Notes: generated by a model not told the origin, from the sequence alone. 34,564 nucleotides of DNA from Desulfobacteraceae bacterium (GCA_003353855.1 PIVS01000008.1:1-34564); one strand, 5' to 3'. Counted from the first letter of the stretch, positions 18,804-28,202 are shown. A program made the numbers and translations.

Positions 18804-19067
18804 TTACCTTTCATCAGAAGTGTCCTCAGACGTTGAAAAAAGATTTGCCAGAGAAAATCCAAACGACTCCATCCCCTGTGACCGTGTGGCCAGCAAAGCA
18901 GCGCCAACCAATATATCTGAGTTACAGTATGTCGCTCCATTTGCTACGTCTTCTTTGCAAAGAGCAGCGTATTTTTTTACGTTTGAAGCTTGGTCAGAAT
19001 TTTTTTTGATTTTGTCAAGATTCCTCTGGGAGGATCTTATGCTACCGGAAAGAACAAGTATATCCAT
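18804..19067 (-). CDS. Short ORF with flavodoxin/FMN-reductase-like N-terminus (possible fragment)
   Basis: 87 aa 'MDILVLSGSIRSSQRNL...ILVGAALLATRSQGMESFGFSLANLF'; resemblance is weak. Confidence 0.3.
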   Translation of the reverse strand: MDILVLSGSIRSSQRNLDKIKKNSDQASNVKKYAALCKEDVANGATYCNSDILVGAALLATRSQGMESFGFSLANLFSTSEDTSDER

Positions 19068-19383
19068 ATTGTTAACCTTATTATTATGATGCCTTAGTTT
19101 TAATTAACTTTAATTTTTTTAAATACCATTGCTGCTTAAAAAAATGCATTCATATATGTCCCTTCAAAGTTTATTCCAAAAATCATGGGCCTGTTCCTAT
19201 TACTGTTGTTCAACGTTCCCAAAGATTTAACTTTTCAGTGCAAGGTTTGCCAGAAAAATTAGAATTTGTCAATTTGATTCTATCCGCCTACAGGCCAAAC
19301 GCCTCTCTTCCTTTGCTGGTTCGTTGTGCTGTCAGAGATCGGAACCAGTTGGTATAATATCTATGCAGATCGAACCGAAGATG

Positions 19384-20036
19384 TTATTTCTCCGCAAAGA
19401 GGATTGATTTCTCTCCTGATATAAAATATGTACTTGTTATATTAGGGTCTTGTTCGATAACACTTACTTTTTTAAATCCTACAAACAAAAGGGTATCAAT
19501 CAGGGCTTTTCTATTCGGTCTCATTTCTAATAATTGGCGGATGTTGCCGCCAGTCAGCGTAACCTGATCTCTATTCATAAAATACCCGCCATTCCCCCGG
19601 AAACTTTCAGTAATCAACGGTGTATCACTTTCAATTACAGCATATTTATTTGTAATCTCATATAGATTTCTAAGAAATAAAACAGGGTTCTCCATGTGAT
19701 AGACAATCCCTAAACAAAAGCATAGGTCATACTTCTTTTTTATTGAAAACGCCCAATCAACATAGTCAAAATCAATCTTATATACATTTGTCTTTATATT
19801 CTTAAATGCATGAATGAGATTAATTATATCAATATTGACCTCATTTAACTCATATATGTCCATCTTTTTAAACCTTTAGCAAAATAATGATTTGCAACAA
19901 AACCTTCTGCTGCGGCTAAATCACATGCGCTCAATTTAGAATAATCAATGGAATTTTTCTTGAAATATAAATCAATGGCAGCAATCATTGCATCCACTCT
20001 TTTTGCATAAGCGCTGATATGGTTGACATTTGTCAA
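19384..20036 (-). pseudogene. Frameshifted class I SAM methyltransferase
   Basis: Two overlapping ORFs (19845-20036 and 19384-19863) give one protein: 'KLSACDLAAAEGFVANHYFAKGLKR | MDIYELNEVNIDI...YDLCFCLGIVYHMENPVLFLRNLYEI'; frame changes near an A-run at about 19850-19870. Confidence 0.7.
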
Positions 20037-20061
20037 GAAAAAATATTACCCCATGCCTTTT

Positions 20062-20265
20062 TTAAAATTCATTGCCAAAAAGCTTTTCATTCTTTGCAAT
20101 TTTATTGGTCTCGAAATACGGATTTTTTGTTTCCTCAACACGTGATAATAAACTGGAACCGTTAGACAAAACAAACTCTGATAATTTTCGAACTTTACAA
20201 TCCAATCCGAATTCATCACTTCGATAATAAGCATAGTCCTCTTTATCAAAGAAGGATATCGGTCT
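20062..20265 (-). pseudogene. ORF fragment without start codon, possibly the tail of the broken methyltransferase
   Basis: Frame reads RPISFFDKEDYAYYRSDEFGLDCKVRKLSEFVLSNGSSLLSRVEETKNPYFETNKIAKNEKLFGNEF*; missed by the ORF track, which reports another frame (20046-20249). Confidence 0.45.
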
Positions 20266-20843
20266 TTATCCCTTTTTCTGTAAATTTTGATGGTCTTTCA
20301 TTGAATTTAGATCATTCCAGCAATTGGTTCTCCAAATAAGTTCATGTATATCCTGAGGTTTTATTGCAACACCTGTTGAAACTTCACTTTTCATAATTAG
20401 AACGGAAAGTGGAATATGTTGAATCACACCAGTTGAAAGAACAAAATCAAAAGTCTGATCAGTAAAAACATTTAAAGTCGTTCCATCATTTTCTATTAGA
20501 GAAATATTGGGCATATCCCGTAAATAAATCTCAGCCTCTTTTAATATTTGATCTGAAATATCAACCCAGTTATAGACTTAACATAAATAGACAGCGGTTT
20601 CATGATTCGTCCCATCCCGCATCCAATCTCCAATAAATGGCCTTTGGACAGATCAAGTTTACTGTGGTGTGCAAAACGCTTTGCTAACCATGAAGCCAGT
20701 CTATTCCCATAAATTGCGAACTCAGCATCATTACTCGCATTGTTTTTTTCCAAAGTGACATATTCTTTCCCCGAGACATTTGCTCCAAAACTTTTAGAAT
20801 ATTCTTCTTTAAGCTGATCTTTAATTATCATATAAACCTCCAT
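20266..20843 (-). pseudogene. Frameshifted class I SAM methyltransferase
   Basis: 20541-20843 has 'HLLEIGCGMGRIMKPLSIYVKSITG'; one extra G restores 'VDISDQILKEAEIYLRDMPNISLIENDGTTLNVFTDQTFDFVLSTGVIQHIP' in 20266-20514. Confidence 0.75.
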
Positions 20844-20910
20844 TAATTAAGATTAAATTCATTTCATCTTTATATGATAAGACATTTGTCTATCCGAGAA
20901 AGTTAACCAC

Positions 20911-22902
20911 TTATTTCACGAATAAATCATTATAAGAGGCACGTTTAAAAATCTCAAGCTTACCTCCGATAGTTGCATTATAAATTTTCTTGCCATTTTC
21001 TTCATAAACTTTTTTTGCAAATTCATAATTCAGCCCAACCCTCTCAACTTTAGGATCATGCCATTTTTTCCCTTTTCCAAAATAATCTGGATGAAAATGG
21101 TTCACATCATCTTCATTTGATATTAATGTAGCTCCACGAGCCTCATCTGACTCTCTGATTTTATAAGAGAAATCCATACCAATCAAATATACCTTAGTGA
21201 AACCCAAATAATACGCTAGCTGCATATTCATGTATGTAACAGATTGGCCTGCATAAACTACATTTGAGGCGTCTTTTGAAAACCTTGGTTTACAAAATGA
21301 TGGATGATCACCTCTATAAAAACCAAGATCTGCTGCAAAAAAAAATGTATTATCCGTATTCTGAATTTTGCTTTTATAAAGTGAAGGAAAAAATTTATAC
21401 TTGCAGTCGTAATCATTAATTTGCTCAAGATTATCATCAACAACATGCCCATCTTCAACCATATAAAATGTCGGTACAAATCCCATTTCATCAGTTTTAT
21501 AAAAAATACCATTAACCCCAAAGGTATACTCATTTTGAAGTAATGATAAGTCACATTTGTTTAGTGATGGTCCGTTACCTATAATAAAGCAGCGTTTCCC
21601 TTTAAACCTATTTTTCAAGGCTGATAATAAATTGCATTCTTCTTTTGAGATTGACATTGCAACATCAAGCATCGGTATGGTTTTGTCGTTTTCTTCAGTA
21701 GGCAACTTATTTGTTTCTGTTAATTTTTCTTTGAGAGTCACTCTATCTTTAGTATTATGTTTTTGAGTTAAAGCATTCACTATATATCTGACCAAAGTTC
21801 TTCGTCTACTGTTAACAGGTAAAATGAATTTTGTCAGGTTATAAAACATTTGAATTTTTCTGAATGCTCTCAATTCAAGTTCGCATAACATTAATTTGTT
21901 CCTACAGGTTTCAAGTTCTCTAATCAACTCTTTGTCCGTGACATCATTCCCCGCACTTTTTGAAGTCAAAATAAGATTATATTTAGTATACAATATAGGG
22001 TCGTACTCTTCTAACTTTTGCAAAGAATCTGTCGTATTATAGTTGTTTTTTTCTATGGCCTCTATAACCTTTTTTACTAACTTGGTTTTGTCAAAATTAG
22101 CATCATTAAATAGAAAAATACGATCAATTAATCCCAAGGTAAAATGAAAAACTCTACGTATAAATTCTTTTTTGTATTTTTTATACACCCCATTTTTATT
22201 TAAAAAAGACTTAGTCATTTCCAACGCGGAAAATATATCATTTACGTGTTTTTCCGATACACTTTTACTAATCGACCCATTTCGGCGGAGCCAAAAATAA
22301 AATACTTCTTCCACGACACTTAATTTTTTTGCATGATAAATTAATTGACATGTAATAGGAATGTCTTCGTGATAAAGGTTTAAAGGATATCTAATCTCGT
22401 TATCGATAAAAAGTGTTCGACGATATATCTTGTCGCAAGCCATTGTTGACATTTTTCCAGCCAGCACTCGTTTGAATATTTCACCTTTTGACAAACCTTT
22501 TTTTATACCAGAAGTATGAAAAACACTTCCTTTTTCACAAACCTGCTCATATCGACATATCACAATATCAGATTGTTCTGATATTGCTTCTGTATACATT
22601 CTCTTTGCCATATCTTTATGGATATAATCATCGCTATCTAAGAACATTAAAAATTCACCGATAGCGGCTTCAATACCAATATTTCTAGCCCCGGAAAGGC
22701 CTTGGTTCTCTTGTGTTATTATTTTTAAACATGGATTATTATATTTTTTCAGAATTTCCAAGCTCGTGTCTGTAGAACCATCATCAATTGCGATAATTTC
22801 AATTTTATCTAAACTCTGATTTAATGCAGAGTTTATACATGTATTGAGATGTTTTTCTGTGTTATATACAGGAATAATTATACTAATTTTTATTTCATGC
22901 AT
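20911..22902 (-). CDS. GT2 glycosyltransferase fused to DUF115 (Maf/MptE-like) domain
   Basis: 663 aa; N-terminus 'SIIIPVYNTEKHLNTCINSALNQSLDKIEIIAIDDGSTD...MFLDSDDYIH'; C-terminus 'KGKRCFIIGNGPSLNKCDLSLLQNEYTFGVNGIFY...AGQSVTYMNMQLAYYLGFTKVYLIGMDFSY'. Confidence 0.87.
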   Translation of the reverse strand: MHEIKISIIIPVYNTEKHLNTCINSALNQSLDKIEIIAIDDGSTDTSLEILKKYNNPCLKIITQENQGLSGARNIGIEAAIGEFLMFLDSDDYIHKDMAKRMYTEAISEQSDIVICRYEQVCEKGSVFHTSGIKKGLSKGEIFKRVLAGKMSTMACDKIYRRTLFIDNEIRYPLNLYHEDIPITCQLIYHAKKLSVVEEVFYFWLRRNGSISKSVSEKHVNDIFSALEMTKSFLNKNGVYKKYKKEFIRRVFHFTLGLIDRIFLFNDANFDKTKLVKKVIEAIEKNNYNTTDSLQKLEEYDPILYTKYNLILTSKSAGNDVTDKELIRELETCRNKLMLCELELRAFRKIQMFYNLTKFILPVNSRRRTLVRYIVNALTQKHNTKDRVTLKEKLTETNKLPTEENDKTIPMLDVAMSISKEECNLLSALKNRFKGKRCFIIGNGPSLNKCDLSLLQNEYTFGVNGIFYKTDEMGFVPTFYMVEDGHVVDDNLEQINDYDCKYKFFPSLYKSKIQNTDNTFFFAADLGFYRGDHPSFCKPRFSKDASNVVYAGQSVTYMNMQLAYYLGFTKVYLIGMDFSYKIRESDEARGATLISNEDDVNHFHPDYFGKGKKWHDPKVERVGLNYEFAKKVYEENGKKIYNATIGGKLEIFKRASYNDLFVK

Positions 22903-22903
22903 T

Positions 22904-24472
22904 TTATTTCATAACCTTTTTTAAATCCGATAGTTCATTGTTGAATAAATGAAATATTCTGTATGTATATGAGTTCTCTTTGTTTTCTATCCAGTTTAAA
23001 ATAGAAGAAATAGATTTGTTCTGTTTTTCTATTATTTTTTTAAAAGCGCGGATTTCATTGTCTCTGGTATCTATTCGAATGTTCTGTTTTTCTATTATTT
23101 TTTTAAAAGCGCGGATTTCATTGTCTCTGGTATCTATTCGAATATTCTGTTTTTCTATTGTTTTTTTAAAAGCGCGGATTTCATTGACTCTGGTATCTAT
23201 TCGAATGTTCTGTTTTTCTATTATTTTTTTAAAAGCGCGGATTTCATTGACTCTGGTATCTATTCGAATGTTCTCTTTTTCTATTATTTTTTTAAAAGCG
23301 CGGATTTCATTGACTCTGGTATCTATTCGAATGTTCTGTTTTTCTATTGTTTTTTTAAAAGCGCGGATTTCATTGTCTCTGGTATCTATTCGAATATTCT
23401 GTTTTTCTATTATTTTTTTAAAAGCGCGGATTTCATTGTCTCTGGTATCTATTCGAATATTCTTTTTTTCTATCATGTGCTTCATTCCCAGACCCAAAAA
23501 CTTTTTACTCAGCACCAATCTTTTTAAAAATGTCAATATTCTCTTATGGTTATCTTGATAATCTATAGTTCCAGAACCTTGCGGATCAGGAACAAAAACC
23601 GACTCAACAGTTTCATTAATCGAAATCTTGCAATACCCATTAAGTGACATTATTTTTTCCAATGAGTATGCATTAAAGTTATACATATGTGCATGAGTCA
23701 GATATTCTAAAAAATCAAAATTATATGTTGAAACAGTATTATTTCTTTCAATACCAGGAACTTCGATATAAAGTATCCCTCTGTTTTTGAGCAACGTTTT
23801 GATTTTTGAAAGCTCTGCCTCTAAATCTATAAAATGTTCAAAAACATGACTCAGAATAATTAAATCAAAAGTATCAGTCATATTTGCAATCGTATCTAAG
23901 TCGCCATGTATGACGTTAACCCCATTTTTTTCACAGAGAGATAAACAGTCATGACTGTATTCAGTCCCCAATTCATCAATCTCAATGTTATGTAGTAACG
24001 CTTCGTTTTTAAATTCACGCAATACACTGCCAGTACCTGCTCCAATTTCTAGAATCGTCCATTTCTTTTTTTTAGGCAAACTGTGATTGACAATTTCGAA
24101 TATTTTTTTTCCTTGTCCAACCTGAAAAAGGGCTTGTAATCCATCTAACCTTTCTTTCCCGTAATTTAAAGGGTGATAAAAGTTTTCATAATAGTAAGGC
24201 AGTGACTCCTGTTTAATACGAGGATTAGTCAGAACAAGCCCACAATTTTTACAAATCAAACTTCCGAAAGGCAAGCCATAACGATCAATCTTTGTTAATT
24301 GTTCTAAATTAGTACTTCCGCATTTACAGACCGATATTTTTTCAATTTTAATCTTATCTTCATCAAGCTCCCGAATGAGTAAATCCTTGTGTTTTTTCGC
24401 AATATCATTCAGTTTGCGAGGTGTGACATCATCACGTAGCAATTCATCTCGATAGTGACTAAGAGAGTTCAT
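22904..24472 (-). CDS. SAM methyltransferase with N-terminal Cys4 motif and C-terminal 21-aa coiled-coil-like repeats
   Basis: 'CKCGSTN...GSLICKNCGLVLTNP' ; 'WTILEIGAGTGSVLREF', 'FDLIILSHVFEHFIDLEAEL'; then seven IIEKQNIRIDTRDNEIRAFKK units. Confidence 0.9.
   Translation of the reverse strand: MNSLSHYRDELLRDDVTPRKLNDIAKKHKDLLIRELDEDKIKIEKISVCKCGSTNLEQLTKIDRYGLPFGSLICKNCGLVLTNPRIKQESLPYYYENFYHPLNYGKERLDGLQALFQVGQGKKIFEIVNHSLPKKKKWTILEIGAGTGSVLREFKNEALLHNIEIDELGTEYSHDCLSLCEKNGVNVIHGDLDTIANMTDTFDLIILSHVFEHFIDLEAELSKIKTLLKNRGILYIEVPGIERNNTVSTYNFDFLEYLTHAHMYNFNAYSLEKIMSLNGYCKISINETVESVFVPDPQGSGTIDYQDNHKRILTFLKRLVLSKKFLGLGMKHMIEKKNIRIDTRDNEIRAFKKIIEKQNIRIDTRDNEIRAFKKTIEKQNIRIDTRVNEIRAFKKIIEKENIRIDTRVNEIRAFKKIIEKQNIRIDTRVNEIRAFKKTIEKQNIRIDTRDNEIRAFKKIIEKQNIRIDTRDNEIRAFKKIIEKQNKSISSILNWIENKENSYTYRIFHLFNNELSDLKKVMK
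23021..23461. repeat. Seven tandem 63-bp repeats inside the methyltransferase gene
   Basis: Unit ctgtttttctattatttttttaaaagcgcggatttcattgtctctggtatctattcgaatgtt; 441 bp separates equivalent positions 23021 and 23462; a few substitutions between copies. Confidence 0.95.
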
Positions 24473-26507
24473 ATCTTTTCATTCCATCTTTTGGCATAAC
24501 GATCAGGTCACACCATCCACGCCTATTTTTATTATGCTTTTGTAAGTATTCTACAAACCTATCAATATCTGATAGGTTGAGCCTGTTCTTAAACAGGTAC
24601 TTAATTGAATCTCCAATAAATCTTGGCCTCAGTGGTAATTCCGCCACAGCAAAGTTTTCTATGAGAAACTGTAAAAAATCTAAAGGATTTGTTCCTTGGG
24701 ATTTTAACCAGTGCGGAGCGAATTCTGTTTTTATAAACCAGTTGGAATTCGAGCTTAAAAATTTTAGTCCGCCTTCAAAAACTTGCTTCTCATATCCCTG
24801 TGTGTCAATCTTAATAAAATAGAACTCACAGTTAGCATCGGCTAATAATTTATCCAGAGTTACAGTAGTTGCTTGGATAATTTTCCACCCCTCATTCTCT
24901 CCAAGGACTCTATTATCTTGACTTCCTAGTGGATTTAACGCAAAATTTCGATCTAAATCAGGTTTCTCAGCACAGATAGCATTAATTATTTCATACTCGT
25001 TAATTTTATTTTGTTGAATATTCATCGCTATATATTCACATAATGATGGACATGGTTCTACTAAAGTTAAATGTGCATTAGGAAACTTTTTTTTAAAGAC
25101 AATCCCCGTATATCCATAATTTGCGCCGATATCAATTATTGCATCTGGATTAAATCGCTTTTTTATATCGTTATATAAAGTGTTATTAAGCTCTTCGTAA
25201 GAAGATTTTCCATCATACATTTTCCCACCAGAATCATTGCTGTCAATGGTGAGCTTGACATCGTCGAACATGTAAGTCTTATCAGATTTAATAGACTTCC
25301 CTTCCCAAGCATGCTTCAATGTCACATATCCAAAAAAACGGCTATTGTTATTTATAACATCTAAATGCTTTGTGCATCCTCGGTAAAGACATTCAGCACC
25401 ATCATTTATTGCCACCACAGTATTATAAGTTTCTGGATTCAGTATGTTTGTATGTTTAAAAAGAATCTCATAACGATTATCAGCCAAAGGAATCAGTTTA
25501 ACCTTGTCTATATCTGTTGCAATACCTGAAATATATTCTTCCTTGCTGTTCCAGATTGGCAATCCAACAATCAAATTTTTAGGTGAATACGATAGTTGAA
25601 AAGAGATTGAGAGGGCAATATCATCTCCAGTATGGCTTTGAGTGATCCTTTTTCCTGAATTGTTTATCCAAAAATGTGATATATTGCTGACTACATTTTT
25701 ATTATGAAAAAGGTTTCCATAAAAAGGTGTCGATGGTTTATGACTCAATTGATTGACACCCCGTTGCTTTTTTTTCAGCTCTCCTTGCTCTAAATATAAC
25801 TTAATCGCATCATCCGGAATTCCATCATACACAATACTGCCCTTATTAAGCACAAGAGCTCTGTCACAAAATAGTCTGACACTGTTCATAGAATGCGAAA
25901 CAAACACAACCGACATTGATTTTCGCATAGATTTTATTTTAGACAAACATTTTTGTTGAAAAACAAAATCACCGACAGCAAGAACTTCATCTAAAAGCAA
26001 AATATCAGGTTCAATCGACGTTACAATGCCAAACCCTAAACGAGATTTCATACCACTACTGTATGTTTTGACTGGTTGATTGATAAAATTATTTAACTCA
26101 GCAAACTCAATAACCTTCTCAGTTCTTTTTCTAATTTCATTGCCTTTATAGCCATTTATTTTTAGGTTCAGCCTAATGTTTTCCATTCCAGTAAGCTCAG
26201 CCTTGAGTCCTGATGTCACTTCTAAGATAGCTGCAATCCTTCCTTTTGTATTTACGCTGCCACGTGTTGGCGTTAATACTCCAGCAATAATCTTTAGAAG
26301 GGTCGATTTACCATCACCATTACGCCCAATTATCCCTAACGCCTCTCCTTTCTTTAGAGTTAAGGATGCATTAGAAAGAGCCTTGAATTCTTTATGATAT
26401 TTTTTTTTGAACGGGCTAAATACTTCCTTGACCCTATCTGTATTTTTTTTGTATAATTTGTATATCTTTGTGATATGCTTGGCTTCGACAACGACACTTT
26501 TACTCAT
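24459..26507 (-). CDS. wzt: Wzt-like ABC exporter ATPase with Wzt C-terminal domain fused to FkbM methyltransferase
   Basis: 682 aa; Walker A 'GIIGRNGDGKSTLLKII', 'YSSGM', 'ILLLDEVLAVGD'; middle 'GDDIALSISFQLSYSPKNLIVGLPIWN...' Wzt_C-like; C-terminus 'AIIDIGANYGYTGIVFKKKFPNAHLTLVEPCP...YFIKIDTQGYEKQVFEGGLKFL' FkbM. Confidence 0.93.
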   Translation of the reverse strand: MSKSVVVEAKHITKIYKLYKKNTDRVKEVFSPFKKKYHKEFKALSNASLTLKKGEALGIIGRNGDGKSTLLKIIAGVLTPTRGSVNTKGRIAAILEVTSGLKAELTGMENIRLNLKINGYKGNEIRKRTEKVIEFAELNNFINQPVKTYSSGMKSRLGFGIVTSIEPDILLLDEVLAVGDFVFQQKCLSKIKSMRKSMSVVFVSHSMNSVRLFCDRALVLNKGSIVYDGIPDDAIKLYLEQGELKKKQRGVNQLSHKPSTPFYGNLFHNKNVVSNISHFWINNSGKRITQSHTGDDIALSISFQLSYSPKNLIVGLPIWNSKEEYISGIATDIDKVKLIPLADNRYEILFKHTNILNPETYNTVVAINDGAECLYRGCTKHLDVINNNSRFFGYVTLKHAWEGKSIKSDKTYMFDDVKLTIDSNDSGGKMYDGKSSYEELNNTLYNDIKKRFNPDAIIDIGANYGYTGIVFKKKFPNAHLTLVEPCPSLCEYIAMNIQQNKINEYEIINAICAEKPDLDRNFALNPLGSQDNRVLGENEGWKIIQATTVTLDKLLADANCEFYFIKIDTQGYEKQVFEGGLKFLSSNSNWFIKTEFAPHWLKSQGTNPLDFLQFLIENFAVAELPLRPRFIGDSIKYLFKNRLNLSDIDRFVEYLQKHNKNRRGWCDLIVMPKDGMKRYELS

Positions 26508-27319
26508 TACAATACATCCCCGAAATGCGGTTTCAGACGCTTAAACGTAATGGCACCCACTAATAAAATAAAGACTGTAATTCCTAAAAAATAAAAGGCT
26601 TGCATGGGTTCCTCCCAAAACCATCTTTTATATAAAAAAGTATTACGATATCCTTCAATAATATATACCATTGGGTTTAACCGCATTAAATGCATATACT
26701 TCTCAGGCACTTTTTCTATTGACCAAAAGATGGGGGTAACCCAAAAGCCTAACTGCAAAATTACACCGATTAATTGAGCCATATCTTTGATAAAAACTCT
26801 TAAAGGAGACAACAACCAACCTGTGCCTATAAGTAAGATAGAAATCAAAAATAAATAGAAAGGTAGTTGTAGCCAGTAAATGTTGGGATAATAACCATGA
26901 GCGATGAGTATTACAAAATAAATCATCAAAAAAATGAAATGCAAAAACAATGTGGAACTAACCTTCACTATCGGAAGAATACTTACTCTAAACGCCACTT
27001 TTTTCACCAAGTAGCTATTACTAATTACAGAATTCATTCCGCCAAGAACAGCTTCAGAAAAGAAAAACCAGGGGATATATCCTCCCATTAAATATAGAAT
27101 AAAAGGAATGCCATTTGTTTCAACACGCTTAAACCCTACTGAGAACACGAAGTACACAGTAATGATAAAAATCAATGGGCGTAAAACCGCCCATACCAAT
27201 CCCAGGTAAGAACCTAGATATTGGCTTTTAAAGTCATCATATGCAAGGGTAAAAAGTAAACTTCTATTTTGATAAATATGCTTGATAAATCTTAAGAATT
27301 CTTTTGCAATTCGGAACAA
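26507..27319 (-). CDS. wzm: ABC-2 type polysaccharide export permease (Wzm)
   Basis: 270 aa multi-TM; 'YLGSYLGLVWAVLRPLIFIITVYFVFSVGF', 'YIIEGYRNTFLY'; overlaps wzt start. Confidence 0.93.
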   Translation of the reverse strand: MFRIAKEFLRFIKHIYQNRSLLFTLAYDDFKSQYLGSYLGLVWAVLRPLIFIITVYFVFSVGFKRVETNGIPFILYLMGGYIPWFFFSEAVLGGMNSVISNSYLVKKVAFRVSILPIVKVSSTLFLHFIFLMIYFVILIAHGYYPNIYWLQLPFYLFLISILLIGTGWLLSPLRVFIKDMAQLIGVILQLGFWVTPIFWSIEKVPEKYMHLMRLNPMVYIIEGYRNTFLYKRWFWEEPMQAFYFLGITVFILLVGAITFKRLKPHFGDVL

Positions 27320-27536
27320 CGTTATCTCCTAAAAAATTAATATTGCACACATGCAAAGGGTTTTGTCTCCGCAATGTTTTTGAAGGTGATTGACTCTTAA
27401 GCAGTTCCCTGTGTAAGAGATGAGATCGCGTGACAGAACACCTCCATCCTTCGAAACAAAAACTGTATCTAACACCTTTGAAAATGATCGTCAACCCAAA
27501 TCCACTGCCCCAAATCCACCGCCTATTTTTTTATAC

Positions 27537-27571
27537 ACCCCTCCAAAGCTAAATCAGGGGTTTTTTTTTTA
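27537..27571 (+). terminator. Weak stem followed by T-run
   Basis: acccct...aggggt stem followed by about ten T; no obvious plus-strand gene upstream, so function is doubtful. Confidence 0.25.
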
Positions 27572-27706
27572 AGATCGTGGGCATAGTTCGACGGAAATGA
27601 GCTTACCGAGGCCCAAACACTTGTGAGTGCCAATTTTTGGGTGCAACTATCCTTTGGCGTCAGATATATACTTAAATTCTGGGCGTGTATCTTGGTCATA
27701 AGTTTA

Positions 27707-28202
27707 TCCAGAAGGAGCCCAAGTTCCCTGTAACATCGCAATTCGGTTACGTGCCGCAATCAGTGTGTTAAAAGACAGGTGGCCTTTAGACAAATGCAAA
27801 AATAGACCACAGGAACCTTTGATGATCCTACCCGGGATGTTGATTATTGAAAATCTGATCCTCTTCATCAGTTTGTTTGCCATGGATAGGTTCTAAGGCT
27901 AACTTTTTCACCATTGTATTCAAATTTAAGGCTATGATTATTATTTACTACCACGCAGCATTCTCGCCAAAACCTGCGGAAGGAAGACTCCCTCCGGCCA
28001 AATCAATTTTCATAACCGCATGGACTTTCTTGCTTTTACCGCACCTTGCATGAAGCCTGTGAATGAGGTCTCTCCCCTTCATATTAACCGCTTTTATATT
28101 GGGGAATATGCCAAAAACCTTATGTTTTTTCGATTCTATCTGCATTGTAGGGAAAGGAAGAGGTAATTGGGGATCTTTTATATTGGGCAACCACTTTGGC
28201 AA
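27707..28202 (-). mobile_element. Decayed IS1380-type transposase, C-terminal part
   Basis: 'VKAVNMKGRDLIHRLHARCGKSKKVHAVMKIDLAGGSLPSAGFGENAAW' then in-frame stops (tgg tag taa), and after a frameshift 'MKRIRFSIINIPGRIIKGSCGLFLHLSKGHLSFNTLIAARNRIAML', both typical of IS1380 transposase C-termini. Confidence 0.72.

Noticed and set aside
19100-19357. About 85-codon open plus-strand frame (…KNHGPVPITVVQRSQRFNFSVQGLPEKLEFVNLILSAYRPNASLPLLVRCAVRDRNQLV*)
   Set aside because: No start codon, no family recognised, and it lies in a patch of decayed genes; may be a relic but cannot be supported.
23021-23461. Regular repeats considered as a CRISPR array
   Set aside because: Repeats are directly tandem with no unique spacers and are in frame within a coding gene; no cas genes nearby.
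22980-23558. 192-aa plus-strand ORF made of repeated FCFSIIFLKARISLSLVSIR units
   Set aside because: It is the antisense of the 63-bp repeat; a 63-bp unit keeps every frame open. The minus-strand frame belongs to a complete methyltransferase gene.
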